Source: Streptacidiphilus sp. P02-A3a
GTDB taxonomy: Bacteria > Actinomycetota > Actinomycetes > Streptomycetales > Streptomycetaceae
Reading direction: 5' to 3'
NCBI RefSeq assembly: GCF_014084105.1
Contig: NZ_CP048289.1
Location: 3,729,922-3,793,921, forward strand
Length of the DNA: 64,000 nt
Below the pieces are notes generated by a model. The model did no database searches. It was not told where the DNA came from and worked only from the letters and a program-made list of their open reading frames with translations. The translations under genes were made by a program, and so were the position numbers. Below, in pieces: positions 1-8,400 of this stretch (position 1 is its first letter; every line of letters begins with the position of its first letter).

Positions 1-1068
1 GTCCGCCAGGCGCACCCGCAGCGCGTCGGCCACCGGTTCGGCGTCCGTCACCGTGCCGCTGCCGACGGTGACCCGGCCCCGGTCCACGGCGTCGGCCAGG
101 GCCTCGGCGCTGACCGGCGGGATCCGGTGCCGGTGCACCTCCCACAACCGCAGGTCCTCGCGCAGGAAGCGGGCCTGTTCGGCCGGGGCGAGCTGCTGCC
201 AGAGCGCGGAGGTGACCGGGCGCAGGCTGTCGAAGCCGACCCGCCAGTCGCCGTGGCTGCGACGGCCCGCGGCGAGGTGGCCCAGTACCGCCCGGCGCAG
301 CGGGTCGAGGCCGGAGCGGGCGTCCAGGCCGGGGGCGGGCGCCGGGAGCAGCGGGCGGGCGGCGTGCGGCCGGGGGAGCAGCCCGTGCCGGGAGACCGCG
401 TGCACCACCCGGCCCGGGCGCTGGAGCGTCAGCGCCGCGTCCACCATGGTCAGCCCGGTGCCGACGAGCAGCAGGTCCTGGTCCTCCGGCAGCGCCCGCA
501 GGGCGCCGGGCGCCCACGGGTCGGCGCGGAACAGCGGCGAGCGGAGCAGCGACGGCGGTGCCCAGGACCGGTCGGCCGGGAAGTTGCCCAGGGCGAGCAC
601 CGCGGCGTCGACGGCGAGGGACTGCCCCGACCGCAACCGGAGCGAGAGCGGCGCCCGGGCGCGGTCCGGCCGGTGGCCGAGGCCGACCACGCGGTCGCGC
701 ACCCGGAGCAGCCGGGGCCCGCCCCCGGGGCCGCCGACGGCGTCGAGGGTGTCCGCGAGGCTGTCCGCCAGGTACTTCCCGTACAGGCCCCGGGGGACGA
801 AGTCGTCGGCGCCCGCGCGCGACCCGAGCCAGCGGACGAAGTGGCCCGGGTCGTCCCGGTGGGCGCTCATCCCGGCGGCGGGCACGTTCAGCAGGTGGTG
901 CGGCGCGTCGGTGGCGAAGGCCAGGCCCCGGCCGGTGCGGCCGGGGCCGATCAGCCAGACCCGGCAGCCGCGGTCGCCCTCCCCGGCCGCGCGGCGCAGC
1001 AGCCGCATGGCGGTCAGTGTGCCCGCCGCTCCGGCGCCGACCACGGCGATGTCCCGGACGGCGGTCAC
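1..1068 (-). CDS. FAD/NAD(P)-binding protein (partial, runs off left edge)
   Basis: The minus strand stays open from a GTG at 1068 to the window edge (356 codons, C-terminus missing). The product begins with a Rossmann dinucleotide fingerprint, DIAVVGAGAAGTLTA, at residues 6-20. It continues with GRTGRGLAFATDAPHHLLNV, typical of the FAD-NAD(P)-binding family (NAD_binding_9), and has a second glycine-rich strand, LLLVGTGLTMVDAAL, near residue 200. Such proteins are cytosolic flavoproteins of mostly unknown substrate. The GTG start overlaps the TGA of the cysteine dioxygenase gene as GTGA, so the two are probably translationally coupled and may act in one sulfur or amino-acid oxidation step. 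The pairing is inferred; the family is clear. Confidence 0.8.
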   Translation of the reverse strand, partial: MTAVRDIAVVGAGAAGTLTAMRLLRRAAGEGDRGCRVWLIGPGRTGRGLAFATDAPHHLLNVPAAGMSAHRDDPGHFVRWLGSRAGADDFVPRGLYGKYLADSLADTLDAVGGPGGGPRLLRVRDRVVGLGHRPDRARAPLSLRLRSGQSLAVDAAVLALGNFPADRSWAPPSLLRSPLFRADPWAPGALRALPEDQDLLLVGTGLTMVDAALTLQRPGRVVHAVSRHGLLPRPHAARPLLPAPAPGLDARSGLDPLRRAVLGHLAAGRRSHGDWRVGFDSLRPVTSALWQQLAPAEQARFLREDLRLWEVHRHRIPPVSAEALADAVDRGRVTVGSGTVTDAEPVADALRVRLAD

Positions 1069-1634
1069 TGTCCGCCCTCCGGCGCGAGGTAGACGCGGCG
1101 GATGCTGGTGCCCAGGCTGCCGACGTCCGCGCCGTAGATGTGGATCGAGACGGTCTTCGCCGGGAAGCTGTTGCGCACCAGGTGGATGTCGCCGGGCGGC
1201 GCGAACGCGGCGATCGCGCCGGTCGGGTTGACCACGTCGGCGAGCGGGAGCAGCCGGGCGTTGCGTCCGTCGGTGGCCAGCCGGTATCGTCGCTCGTTCT
1301 CCTGGCCCCGGTGGACGCCGGTGACGCACCAGCAGAGGTGGTCGTGGATCGGGGTCCGCTGCCCGGGCATCCAGACCAGCGAGACCACCGAGAAGCTGCG
1401 GTCCGGTTCGGCGTGCAGCAGGTGCTGCCGGTAGCCGTCGGGGTCGCCCTGGCACTGCTCGGCGGTGAGCAGGTCGGCGGCGCCGAGCGCGGGGGCGAGC
1501 ACCTCGGCCACCAGATCGGCCGTCAGCCCCGGTGGCAGGCCGCGTCCGACGACCTCGCGGACACCGGTGACCAGGGCGCCGATCGCGTCGCCGGTACGGC
1601 TGTCGGCCCTGGAGGACACGTGTGGGGATGTCAT
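1065..1634 (-). CDS. Cysteine dioxygenase family protein
   Basis: A 189-residue cupin protein. The metal-binding motif TPIHDHLCWCVTGVHRG (HxH, then a later His) matches cysteine dioxygenase type I, which oxidises L-cysteine to cysteine sulfinate with non-heme iron. A third histidine, in APPGDIHLVRN, fits the 3-His site. I chose the ATG at 1634; an in-frame TTG at 1670 would add 12 residues, and neither start has a strong ribosome binding site. The upstream neighbour on the same strand is a LysR regulator. The downstream neighbour overlaps by 4 bp and is a flavoprotein, suggesting one transcription unit for thiol catabolism. The exact thiol substrate (cysteine, mercaptopropionate or another) cannot be told from sequence. 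Confidence 0.8.
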   Translation of the reverse strand: MTSPHVSSRADSRTGDAIGALVTGVREVVGRGLPPGLTADLVAEVLAPALGAADLLTAEQCQGDPDGYRQHLLHAEPDRSFSVVSLVWMPGQRTPIHDHLCWCVTGVHRGQENERRYRLATDGRNARLLPLADVVNPTGAIAAFAPPGDIHLVRNSFPAKTVSIHIYGADVGSLGTSIRRVYLAPEGGQ

Positions 1635-1724
1635 GACTCGAACATCGGCGGAGCGGTCCGCGTTGTCCAACGACGGTTGGTAGGCCCCCCGCCAACGAGC
1701 GCTTATGGATCGGCCGGTGCCCGA

Positions 1725-2630
1725 TCAGCAGCCGTCGCGGGCGGCGGCGATCGCCTTCAGCGCGTCCACCACCAGCGCCGTCGCCGGGATCCGCAGGTGC
1801 TCCCGCAGCACGTACGCGGACACCTTCCGGCGGATGTGCGGCTCCACCGCGCGTCCGGTCACCTTGCTGTGGCACAGGAAGGACAGCACCAGCGCGGGCA
1901 TCAGCGCGATGCCGACGCCGACCGCCACCAGGCTCTGCACCGCCAGGTTGTCGTCGGTGGTGAAGACGATGTCCGGGCTGAAGCCCAACTCCGAGCAGGC
2001 GTGCAGGAGATGGGCGCGGCAGCGGGCACAGCCCGCGATCCAGCGCTCGCCCGCGAGGTCGGACAGGCGCACCCCGTGCCGTCGGGTCAGCGGGTGGCCG
2101 ACCGGCAGCAGGACCGTCAACAGGTCCTCCATCAGCGGTATCTCGACCAGGTCCGCCGAGGTCTCGGTGTGCAGCCCGGGGTAGCTGAAGGCCAGCGCGA
2201 GGTCGCACTCCCCGCGCGCCAGCCGGTGCAGCGACTCGGGCGGCTCGTCCTCCTGTAACTCGACCCGGATGCCCGGGTGGTCGACCAGCAGCCGGGCGAT
2301 CGCCTCCGGGACCAGGGTGGCGTTGGCGCTCGGGAACGCGCAGACCCGGACCCGTCCGGAGCGCAGCCTGGCCAGCGCGCTCAACTGCTGCTGCGCCGCC
2401 GAGATGTCGCCGAGGATCACGGCGGTGTGCCGCGACAGCGCCTCACCGGCCTCGGTCAGCTTCAGCCCGCGCCCGACCCGGAGGAACAGCGGTACCCCGA
2501 CGGTCCGTTCGAGCGCTCTCATCTGCTGGGTGACGGCCGGCTGGGTGTAGCCCAGCACCCGGGCCGCGGCCGAGTACGAACCGACGCGGACGACCTCGTG
2601 GAAGGTCGCGAGGTGTCGTGAGTCCAGCAT
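1725..2630 (-). CDS. LysR-family transcriptional regulator
   Basis: A 301-residue protein with the classic LysR N-terminal winged helix-turn-helix (residues 3-62, including SYSAAARVLGYTQPAVTQQM) and a type-2 periplasmic-binding-like effector domain (about 90-295). The effector domain has an unusual cysteine cluster, GCARCRAHLLHAC, near residues 195-207, which could be a redox- or metal-sensitive site; that is inference. It lies 90 bp upstream of the cysteine dioxygenase on the same strand, so it probably controls the dioxygenase/flavoprotein pair. The ATG at 2630 is the natural start because the HTH begins immediately after it. Confidence 0.88.
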   Translation of the reverse strand: MLDSRHLATFHEVVRVGSYSAAARVLGYTQPAVTQQMRALERTVGVPLFLRVGRGLKLTEAGEALSRHTAVILGDISAAQQQLSALARLRSGRVRVCAFPSANATLVPEAIARLLVDHPGIRVELQEDEPPESLHRLARGECDLALAFSYPGLHTETSADLVEIPLMEDLLTVLLPVGHPLTRRHGVRLSDLAGERWIAGCARCRAHLLHACSELGFSPDIVFTTDDNLAVQSLVAVGVGIALMPALVLSFLCHSKVTGRAVEPHIRRKVSAYVLREHLRIPATALVVDALKAIAAARDGC

Positions 2631-2691
2631 GGCCTCATCATAAGGAGATTTTGGGGTGCCGGACGGCGGGTCCCGCCACCCCGGAGGCGGG

Positions 2692-4443
2692 TCAGTCGGA
2701 CGGGTCGGACAGGATCCCCGCCAGGTCCGGTACCGCGGGCTCGTCGGCGAGCGACTGCTCGGCCCAGATGATCTTGCCCTGGCCGGTGTAGCGGGTGCCC
2801 CAGTTCCGGGCGAGCTGGGCGACCAGGAACAGGCCGCGGCCGCCCTCGTCGGTACTGGCCGCCCGGCGCGGGTGCGGGGAGGTGCTGCTGCCGTCGGAGA
2901 CCTCGCAGATCAGCGCGCGGTCGCGGAGCAGCCGGACCCGGATCGGCTGGCTGCCGTAGCGGATGGCGTTGGTGATCAGCTCGCTGAGGATCAGTTCGGT
3001 GGTGTACCCGAGGTCCCGCAGTCCCCAGGTGTCCAGGGTGCGGGCGCAGGCCGAGCGGGTCGGGGCCACCGCCGCCGGGTCGGACGGGACGTCCCACTCG
3101 GCCACCCGGTCCGGGCCGACCAGCCTGGTCCTGGCCACCAGTAGCGCGATGTCGTCGTCGCAGCGGGCGGGCAGGACGGTGTCCAGCACGGTCTCGCAGA
3201 TCTCGGCGGGGGTGAGCCCGGCCGCGGCGGTGAGCGCGGTGCGCAGCAACTCCCGCCCGGCGCCGGGCCCGCGGTCGTGGTCCTCGATCAGCCCGGCGCT
3301 GTACAGCACCAGCCGCGAGCCCTCCGGCAGCGCCGACTCGGTGGTCTCCACCGGCAGCCGCCCGCCGCGGCCGAGCGCGGGCGAGGCGGGCAGCGGCGGG
3401 AAGGAGACCCGGCCGTCGGGGAGCAGCAGCGCGGGTCCGCAGTGCCCGGCATTGGCCATGACGGCCTGTCCGGTGACCGGGTCGTAGACGGCGTACAGGC
3501 AGGTGGCGCCGGTGACCGGGACCTCGTCGTCGCCCTGGGGCTCCTCCCGGTCCATCCGGCTGACCAGCTTGTCCAGGTGGCCCAGCAACTCGTCCGGGGG
3601 CAGGTCGAGGGCGGAGAAGTTGTGCACCGCCGTGCGCAGCCGGCCCATGGTGACGGCGGCGCGCAGGCCGTGGCCGGTGACCCCGCCGACCACCAGCGCC
3701 ACCCGGGCGCCGGGCAGCGGGATGACGTCGAACCAGTCGCCGCTGACCTCGGCCCGCGCGGTCAGGTAGCGGTGCGCGGCCTGGACCGCGGTCTGCTCCG
3801 GCAGCCCGCGCGGCAGCAGGCTGCGTTGCAGGGCGGCGGCCATGGTGTGCTCGCGGGTGTAGCGGCGGGCGTTGTCCACGGCCACGGCGGCCCGGCCGAC
3901 CAGTTCCCGGGCGATGGACACATCCGCCTGCTCGAACGGCTGGGTCCCGCGCGAGCGCCAGAAGCTGGCCATGCCGAGCAGCACGCCCCGCGCGCGCAAC
4001 GGCACCACGATCATCGAGTTGATGCCGTAGCCGACGATCCTGCGGGCGTTGTCCGGATCCTGCTCCTGCCATCCGCCGAAGGCGGACATGTCCCGCTCCA
4101 GCACCGGCTCGCCGCTCCCGAAACCGATCGGCTGCGGGGCGGCCCGGCCGAAGTCGATCACGGTGCCGACCGGGTACAGCGGCGGATCGTCCCGGATGCC
4201 GGAGAGGGCTGCCCGGAGTACCGTCCCGCCCACCGGCTCCCCGCCGCGCAGCACCGGGTCCACCAGGTCCAGCGTGGCGTAGTCGGCGAACCGGGGGACG
4301 GCGAACCGGGTGAGCTCCTCGGCCGTCCGGGTGACGTCGAGCGTGGCCCCGATCCGGCTGCCGGCGTCGTACAGCAGCTTCAGGCGCCTCTCCGCGACGG
4401 CAGCCGCCCCGCGGGCTCTCGATAGGCCCCAGCGCCTGATCAT
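2692..4443 (-). CDS. GAF / SpoIIE-type PP2C phosphatase with C-terminal ATPase domain
   Basis: A 583-residue three-domain signalling protein. Residues about 20-190 form a GAF-like sensor. Residues about 205-420 are a SpoIIE PP2C phosphatase (SGDWFDVIPLPGARVALVVG, GHCGPALLLPDG). Residues about 440-570 are a HATPase_c anti-sigma-type kinase domain (LILSELITNAIRYG, DEGGRGLFLVAQLA). In Streptomyces, proteins of this build act in partner-switching: the phosphatase dephosphorylates an STAS antagonist and the ATPase domain binds or phosphorylates one. No transmembrane segment is visible, so it is cytosolic. It stands alone on the minus strand; the ATG at 4443 is preceded closely by AAAGGGGA. The partner and input signal are unknown. 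Confidence 0.88.
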   Translation of the reverse strand: MIRRWGLSRARGAAAVAERRLKLLYDAGSRIGATLDVTRTAEELTRFAVPRFADYATLDLVDPVLRGGEPVGGTVLRAALSGIRDDPPLYPVGTVIDFGRAAPQPIGFGSGEPVLERDMSAFGGWQEQDPDNARRIVGYGINSMIVVPLRARGVLLGMASFWRSRGTQPFEQADVSIARELVGRAAVAVDNARRYTREHTMAAALQRSLLPRGLPEQTAVQAAHRYLTARAEVSGDWFDVIPLPGARVALVVGGVTGHGLRAAVTMGRLRTAVHNFSALDLPPDELLGHLDKLVSRMDREEPQGDDEVPVTGATCLYAVYDPVTGQAVMANAGHCGPALLLPDGRVSFPPLPASPALGRGGRLPVETTESALPEGSRLVLYSAGLIEDHDRGPGAGRELLRTALTAAAGLTPAEICETVLDTVLPARCDDDIALLVARTRLVGPDRVAEWDVPSDPAAVAPTRSACARTLDTWGLRDLGYTTELILSELITNAIRYGSQPIRVRLLRDRALICEVSDGSSTSPHPRRAASTDEGGRGLFLVAQLARNWGTRYTGQGKIIWAEQSLADEPAVPDLAGILSDPSD

Positions 4444-4535
4444 GTCCCCTTTGTAGCACCGGACCCCGGCCGCGGCGACCGGACCGGCGGCCGGTGGTCC
4501 CGTCCGGGGCCGCCGGGCGAGCGCATGATGGGCCC

Positions 4536-5183
4536 ATGTCTGCTTTCAGCCCTTTCAACCTCAGTAGTGCCTTTGTGACCTTTTTCGCCGTGGTCGGCCC
4601 GCCCAAGGTGCTGCTCTCCTTCGCCCACCTGGCCCGCGACCGGGAGCGCCGTGAACTGGTCCGGCTGGCGGGGGTCAGTTCGCTGGTGGCCGCGGTGGTG
4701 GGGGTGGTCCTGGCCTACTCGGCGAGCTTCCTCTCCTCGCTCTTCCACATCGGCCACGAGTCGCTGGAACTGGCGGGCGGGCTGATCTTCTTCACCTACG
4801 CGCTGGCGCTGGTGCTGGGCATCCACCTCGGCGCCTCGGAGGAGGATCCCGGGCACCTGGCCAACCCGCTGGCCGAGGGCCTGCGCGAACTGCTGCTGCC
4901 GTACGTGGCCAGCCCGCTGGCGGTCACCGCGGTACTGGTCGAGTCGCTCGACAAGGACACCTGGTCCTGGGACACCACCATCGCCGCCGCCTACTTCGCG
5001 GTGGTGGTCATCAACTTCCTGTGCGTGCTGATCCTCGCGCCGCTGCTGCGGCGACTACAGCAGACCCTGCTGGAGGTGCTCTCCCGGCTGCTCGGGCTGC
5101 TGCTCGCCGCGCTCGGTGTGGAGCAGTTCCTGGACGGCCTGTACGCGCTCGGAGTCCCGTTGCAGTACGCGCTGGTCCACTAG
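4536..5183 (+). CDS. MarC-family integral membrane protein
   Basis: A 215-residue hydrophobic protein with about six membrane spans. It begins FSPFNLSSAFVTFFAVVGPPKVLLSFAHLA, in which the N-terminal helix and the GPP turn are hallmarks of the MarC/UPF0056 family. MarC proteins were once linked to multiple antibiotic resistance, but their function is not established. An in-frame GTG at 4494 would add 14 polar residues; I prefer the ATG at 4536 because the first helix follows it directly. It is divergent from the phosphatase gene at 2692-4443, with about 90 bp between them. Confidence 0.82.
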   Translation: MSAFSPFNLSSAFVTFFAVVGPPKVLLSFAHLARDRERRELVRLAGVSSLVAAVVGVVLAYSASFLSSLFHIGHESLELAGGLIFFTYALALVLGIHLGASEEDPGHLANPLAEGLRELLLPYVASPLAVTAVLVESLDKDTWSWDTTIAAAYFAVVVINFLCVLILAPLLRRLQQTLLEVLSRLLGLLLAALGVEQFLDGLYALGVPLQYALVH

Positions 5184-5366
5184 ACGCACCGTCACCAGCA
5201 GTTTCGTTCATCAGAAAAGACGAAAGGACAGCTGATCGGGTGCAACCTTTCGGCGCGGTTGGGAGTGAGGGTGAGTGAGGGCTGTGACTTACCTGAGTTC
5301 GTCCTGTGCGCAGCGGCTCCGCTGAGCCCTCACCGCTGCCTGGGACGTGAGAGCAAGGAACTGACC

Positions 5367-6173
5367 GTGACGTATGCCCTTCGCAGGCGCCTCGCCTCCA
5401 CCGCGATCGTGGCCGGACTCGTCTGCGCCGCCGCCCCGGCGCTGTCCGCGCCCGCGTTCGCCGACCAGCCGGCGGCCGCTTCAGCCACCGCCCGGACGGA
5501 CGCCGGTCCCTCGCTGCCGGACACGGACATCGTCACCCGGGCGATCGAGGTCCAGTACGCCGACGCGCACTGGAACTGGACCGCCTGGAACGACAGCACG
5601 CCGGTGACCTTCGGCAGCGCCCAGCCGAACTACCAGTGCGCCGAGTTCGTCGCCCGCTCGCTGGCCGCCGCCGGGCTGGTCCCCGGACTCGGCCCGAACG
5701 ACCCGCAGAGCGACTACTTCGACTACACGGCGCCCAACGGAAAGGTCTACGACCTGCTGCTGATCTCCGACCTGCCGCAGTACAACAACCTCTACGCCTA
5801 CCTGATGGACAGCGGTATCGGCGAGGACGTCGGCGACCAGCCGGGCGAGGCGCAGCCCGGCGACATCGTGGTCACCTACCTCGGCCCGAACGGCACGCTC
5901 AGCCACACCGGCCTGGTCGCCCAGGCGGCCACCGGCACCGGCGAGGCCACCGTCGACGCCCACAACAACGCCAGGCTCGACTACGGCTACCACTACTACG
6001 CCCCGTCGCACCTGGTGCGGCTGGTCCCCAACGCCCTGCTGGAGGTCTGGGGCTGGGCTGCCACCCAGGAACTGCTGCACCCGAAGGCGCAGCAGCAGCC
6101 GCCGACCAGCCCCACGCCGCAGCAGCTGTTCCGCGGACCGGGCCTCGGCGACCCGGCCGGTCCCCAGGTCTGA
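5367..6173 (+). CDS. Secreted amidase-like (NlpC/P60-fold) protein
   Basis: A 268-residue protein started at GTG 5367, which has AAGGAA six bases upstream and is followed directly by a signal peptide (YALRRRLASTAIVAGLVCAA, cleavage after AFA). The mature part resembles bacterial putative amidase domains. It has a catalytic-type Cys in NYQCAEFVARSLAAAGLVPG, a later His in GTLSHTGLVA, and DAHNNAR as the third region. That Cys-His-Asn/Asp layout is typical of NlpC/P60 and CHAP cell-wall hydrolases. The tail (last 40 residues) is Pro/Gln-rich. Role inferred: peptidoglycan or peptide amide hydrolysis outside the cell. A 17-bp perfect inverted repeat lies just downstream and probably ends the transcript. 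Confidence 0.65.
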   Translation: MTYALRRRLASTAIVAGLVCAAAPALSAPAFADQPAAASATARTDAGPSLPDTDIVTRAIEVQYADAHWNWTAWNDSTPVTFGSAQPNYQCAEFVARSLAAAGLVPGLGPNDPQSDYFDYTAPNGKVYDLLLISDLPQYNNLYAYLMDSGIGEDVGDQPGEAQPGDIVVTYLGPNGTLSHTGLVAQAATGTGEATVDAHNNARLDYGYHYYAPSHLVRLVPNALLEVWGWAATQELLHPKAQQQPPTSPTPQQLFRGPGLGDPAGPQV

Positions 6174-6209
6174 GACCAGGTTTGAGCCGGGCGGGTAAAC
6201 CCCGCCGAA

Positions 6210-6272
6210 TTCCCGGCCCGGCCGGAGGCAAGCAGCGGCACGCCGCCAGCCGAAATCCGGCCGGGCCGGGAA
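6210..6272 (+). terminator. 17-bp perfect inverted repeat after the secreted amidase-like gene
   Basis: TTCCCGGCCCGGCCGGA at 6210-6226 is the exact reverse complement of 6256-6272, with a 29-nt loop. It sits 37 bp past the stop at 6173. It lacks a U-tract, which is usual for actinomycete terminators. It could also act on transcripts from the opposite strand. Confidence 0.6.
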
Positions 6273-6329
6273 CACGCGCGCCCGTCGGCCGCGTGCCGAT
6301 ACCCGTGGCCGCACGGCCCCCGTGGGCGA

Positions 6330-6384
6330 GCGCGTCGCGCACCGCCGGGTCGAGGCGCAGCAGGGTCTTCTTACCTTCGGCCAT
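6330..6384 (-). pseudogene. Truncated ribbon-helix-helix-type protein remnant
   Basis: On the minus strand an ATG at 6384 opens MAEGKKTLLRLDPAVRDALA, the N-terminus of a small Arc-like protein common in Streptomyces. In intact relatives the sequence goes on into a helix such as RWAADELRSxNAQIEFLLR. Here it runs instead into low-complexity HGGRAATG and shows no similarity beyond residue 20. I read it as a 3'-truncated relic. Identification rests on a short segment and on memory of the family. Confidence 0.45.
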
Positions 6385-6674
6385 CGTGGCGCTCACTTTC
6401 TGCCACGTCTACGGCCGTGCGAAAACTGCCTCGCAGCCCATTCCTGGCTGGCCCTACTCCTTCGTCGCCGTGCTGGTGCCCCGCGGCCCACCAGTGCTGA
6501 TCTTCCGGCGTGGGGTGACGCGCGGCTTCGCCCGCGAGCGTCCCTTCGACGCGCGGGATGAGGCCGACTCCAATGACAAGGTGGAGAGGCTCATCCGGAA
6601 CTGTGACCTTTCGTGACGTGGAGCGTTAACCAGTTCCACGGCAGGTACTCGACTTCGATCACAGGGAGTTACCG

Positions 6675-7661
6675 ATGGATCTTGAGATGTCTGAGGATCA
6701 TCCGCTGCTGATGGAACCCGCGGCCGTCGGTGAAGGAGGGCGCCTCGAAGGCGACGGCACTGCCATGAGACCGTCAACCCTCCTCCCGGAACGGGTGGAG
6801 GGGGAGGCAGGCGACGCCCAGCAGGCCGACGCGGGGGTTCCGCTGGTGAATGCGGGAGAGGATCCGGGATACCTCATCCCCCAGGACATCGCCGCGCTGG
6901 GACTGGCCAACGACGCCGAGCGCGTCGACAAATGGACATCCTCGCTGACCGGCGGACAGTTGAGTGCGCTCAGGAGCGTGGGTGGGGACTGCTTCAGCGA
7001 CGACGAGTTCAAAAGGGGTGTGATGTTCATCGACTCCACTTCCACCAGCGAATCGCAGAAGTACATCTATGACAACTTCCAGGACTTTCTGAAAGTGGCG
7101 GGCCAAGCCAACCGCCTGGCGACCTCGGGCACGCTGAGCGTGCGCTACCCGTGGGCGGTGTCCACGGACACTGTCGAAGGTCCCACAAAGCTCAGCTACA
7201 CCGTCACCAACACGATCAGCAACACCCACAGCGAGACCGACGGCTATTCCGTGGGAGGCTCCCTCAAGGTGTCCATCGGAGGCATCGGAGACCCCTCCTT
7301 CTCCGGCAGCTACACCCACAGCAGCACCAACAGCACCACGTGGACCTCGACCGGCGCCGTCGGCTCTGACCTGACCGCCGAAAAGAAGCAGTGGGGCCGC
7401 ATCGACCTCTTCAAGATCGGCGGGACCTACGAGGGATACCTCTTCTTCGTCCTGCACGGTCTTCCTGTCGACGCCGCCGACCACCGCTACAGGGTCTTCT
7501 ACTTCGACGGGAATCGTTTCCGGTGCACCGCCGGTCTGATCGCCTTCCCGATCAAGAACTTTTTCATCAAATCCCCCGACAGCCCCTCTCCCTCCGAACG
7601 CGTGCAACGCCACTGGGCCGACGGTGAGAAACCGCCTGGCAAGGATTTCCCCGCCTCCTAG
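6675..7661 (+). CDS. Unrecognised protein with aerolysin-like Ser/Thr-rich beta region
   Basis: 328 residues; I do not recognise the family. The N-terminal 85 residues are acidic and disordered-looking, with no signal peptide. Residues about 85-150 look helical. Residues about 165-245 alternate Ser/Thr with hydrophobics (LSYTVTNTISNTHSETDGYS, GSLKVSIGGIGDPSFSGSYT, SSTNSTTWTSTGAV) around a glycine-rich turn. That is the layout of the membrane-insertion strands in aerolysin/ETX-MTX2 beta-pore-forming proteins. The C-terminal part (RIDLFKIGGTYEGYLFF) could be a further sheet. Pore formation is inference only; lack of a leader would mean non-classical release or cell lysis. Codon use looks slightly lower in GC than neighbours. 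A strong hairpin overlaps the stop codon. Confidence 0.6.
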   Translation: MDLEMSEDHPLLMEPAAVGEGGRLEGDGTAMRPSTLLPERVEGEAGDAQQADAGVPLVNAGEDPGYLIPQDIAALGLANDAERVDKWTSSLTGGQLSALRSVGGDCFSDDEFKRGVMFIDSTSTSESQKYIYDNFQDFLKVAGQANRLATSGTLSVRYPWAVSTDTVEGPTKLSYTVTNTISNTHSETDGYSVGGSLKVSIGGIGDPSFSGSYTHSSTNSTTWTSTGAVGSDLTAEKKQWGRIDLFKIGGTYEGYLFFVLHGLPVDAADHRYRVFYFDGNRFRCTAGLIAFPIKNFFIKSPDSPSPSERVQRHWADGEKPPGKDFPAS

Positions 7662-7683
7662 GCGCGGCCGGGTCGGCCGCGCC
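7661..7683 (+). terminator. Hairpin terminator at stop of the aerolysin-like gene
   Basis: GGCGCGGCCG (7661-7670) pairs perfectly with CGGCCGCGCC (7674-7683) across a 3-nt loop. The stem starts at the last base of the TAG stop. Confidence 0.65.
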
Positions 7684-7740
7684 CGAGCAGCGGTGTCCGG
7701 AGGGTGTGGGCCCGTCTGGCCGCGTCCGGTCGCACGTTCC

Positions 7741-7774
7741 GTGTACGACCCGTTCCATGGAGGAGGTCGTACAC
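7741..7774. promoter_or_regulatory. Inverted repeat upstream of secreted 178-aa protein
   Basis: GTGTACGACC (7741-7750) and GGTCGTACAC (7765-7774) are exact reverse complements separated by 14 bp. They lie 41 bp before the ATG at 7815, so they could be an operator or an mRNA leader hairpin. No known regulator is matched. Confidence 0.4.
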
Positions 7775-7814
7775 CCGCTGCCGTGTCCCTGGCAGCCCAT
7801 GCAAGGGAGCCGCC

Positions 7815-8351
7815 ATGTCCGTGTCCCGCACGTTTCGTCGCACTGCCACCCTGCTCGGCCCGGTGACCGTGCTCGCGACGCTCGGTCTGGGGTCGGCGGC
7901 TCCCGCCCATGCCGCAGTCGGAATCATCTGTTCCGGTCATGGCACCCTCACCTGGGGGGCATCGCTACCGACGGCGGAGACCGCCGAGAACTGGACCGCG
8001 CACACCGACTTCACCGGCTGCTCGGGGGTCGGCGTCGACAAGGACGCCACGGCCCCCAAGTCGCTGGACGAGTCGGGAAGCGAGACCGCCGACTGCACTG
8101 GGCCGATCTCCGGGGACAACACCTCGAACGTGACCATCGTCTGGGCCGACAACAGCACGGGCCACGGCACCAACCGGCTGCTCGCCGCCGATGAACTCCA
8201 CGGCAATCCGACAGGGACGTTCCAAGTCACCATCACGGACGGGAGCCACCACGTCGGCCAGACCATGCTGGAGACGCCCCAAGGCATTGGCGGGTCCTGC
8301 GGTGAAACCTCGGTCGACTACACCGAGACAGCCGTCCTCGCCGCGTTCTGA
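7815..8351 (+). CDS. Secreted protein of unknown function
   Basis: 178 residues from ATG 7815, with AAGGGAG (7803-7809) at good spacing. The signal peptide is clear: basic n-region SVSRTFRRT, hydrophobic core, cleavage after AHA (about residue 33). The mature part is small, Thr/Ser/Gly-rich and contains four cysteines (IICSGHG, TGCSGVG, TADCTGP, GGSCGET) that could make two disulfides. It resembles the small exported beta-rich proteins common in Streptomyces, but I cannot assign a function. It lies 49 bp upstream of the molybdenum hydroxylase operon. Confidence 0.7.
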   Translation: MSVSRTFRRTATLLGPVTVLATLGLGSAAPAHAAVGIICSGHGTLTWGASLPTAETAENWTAHTDFTGCSGVGVDKDATAPKSLDESGSETADCTGPISGDNTSNVTIVWADNSTGHGTNRLLAADELHGNPTGTFQVTITDGSHHVGQTMLETPQGIGGSCGETSVDYTETAVLAAF

Positions 8352-8400
8352 CGTTCGCGCACATCCGTGACGTGCCTTTCAGCGAGATGAGAACCCGCTC

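Larger units (their letters stand above)
6174..6674. other. Intergenic stretch, about 500 bp
   Basis: Apart from the 17-bp inverted repeat (6210-6272) and the short minus-strand relic (6330-6384), I see no supportable gene here. The last 120 bp are less GC-rich than the surroundings and presumably hold the promoter for the gene starting at 6675, which has GGGAG (6663-6667) upstream as ribosome binding site. Confidence 0.5.
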
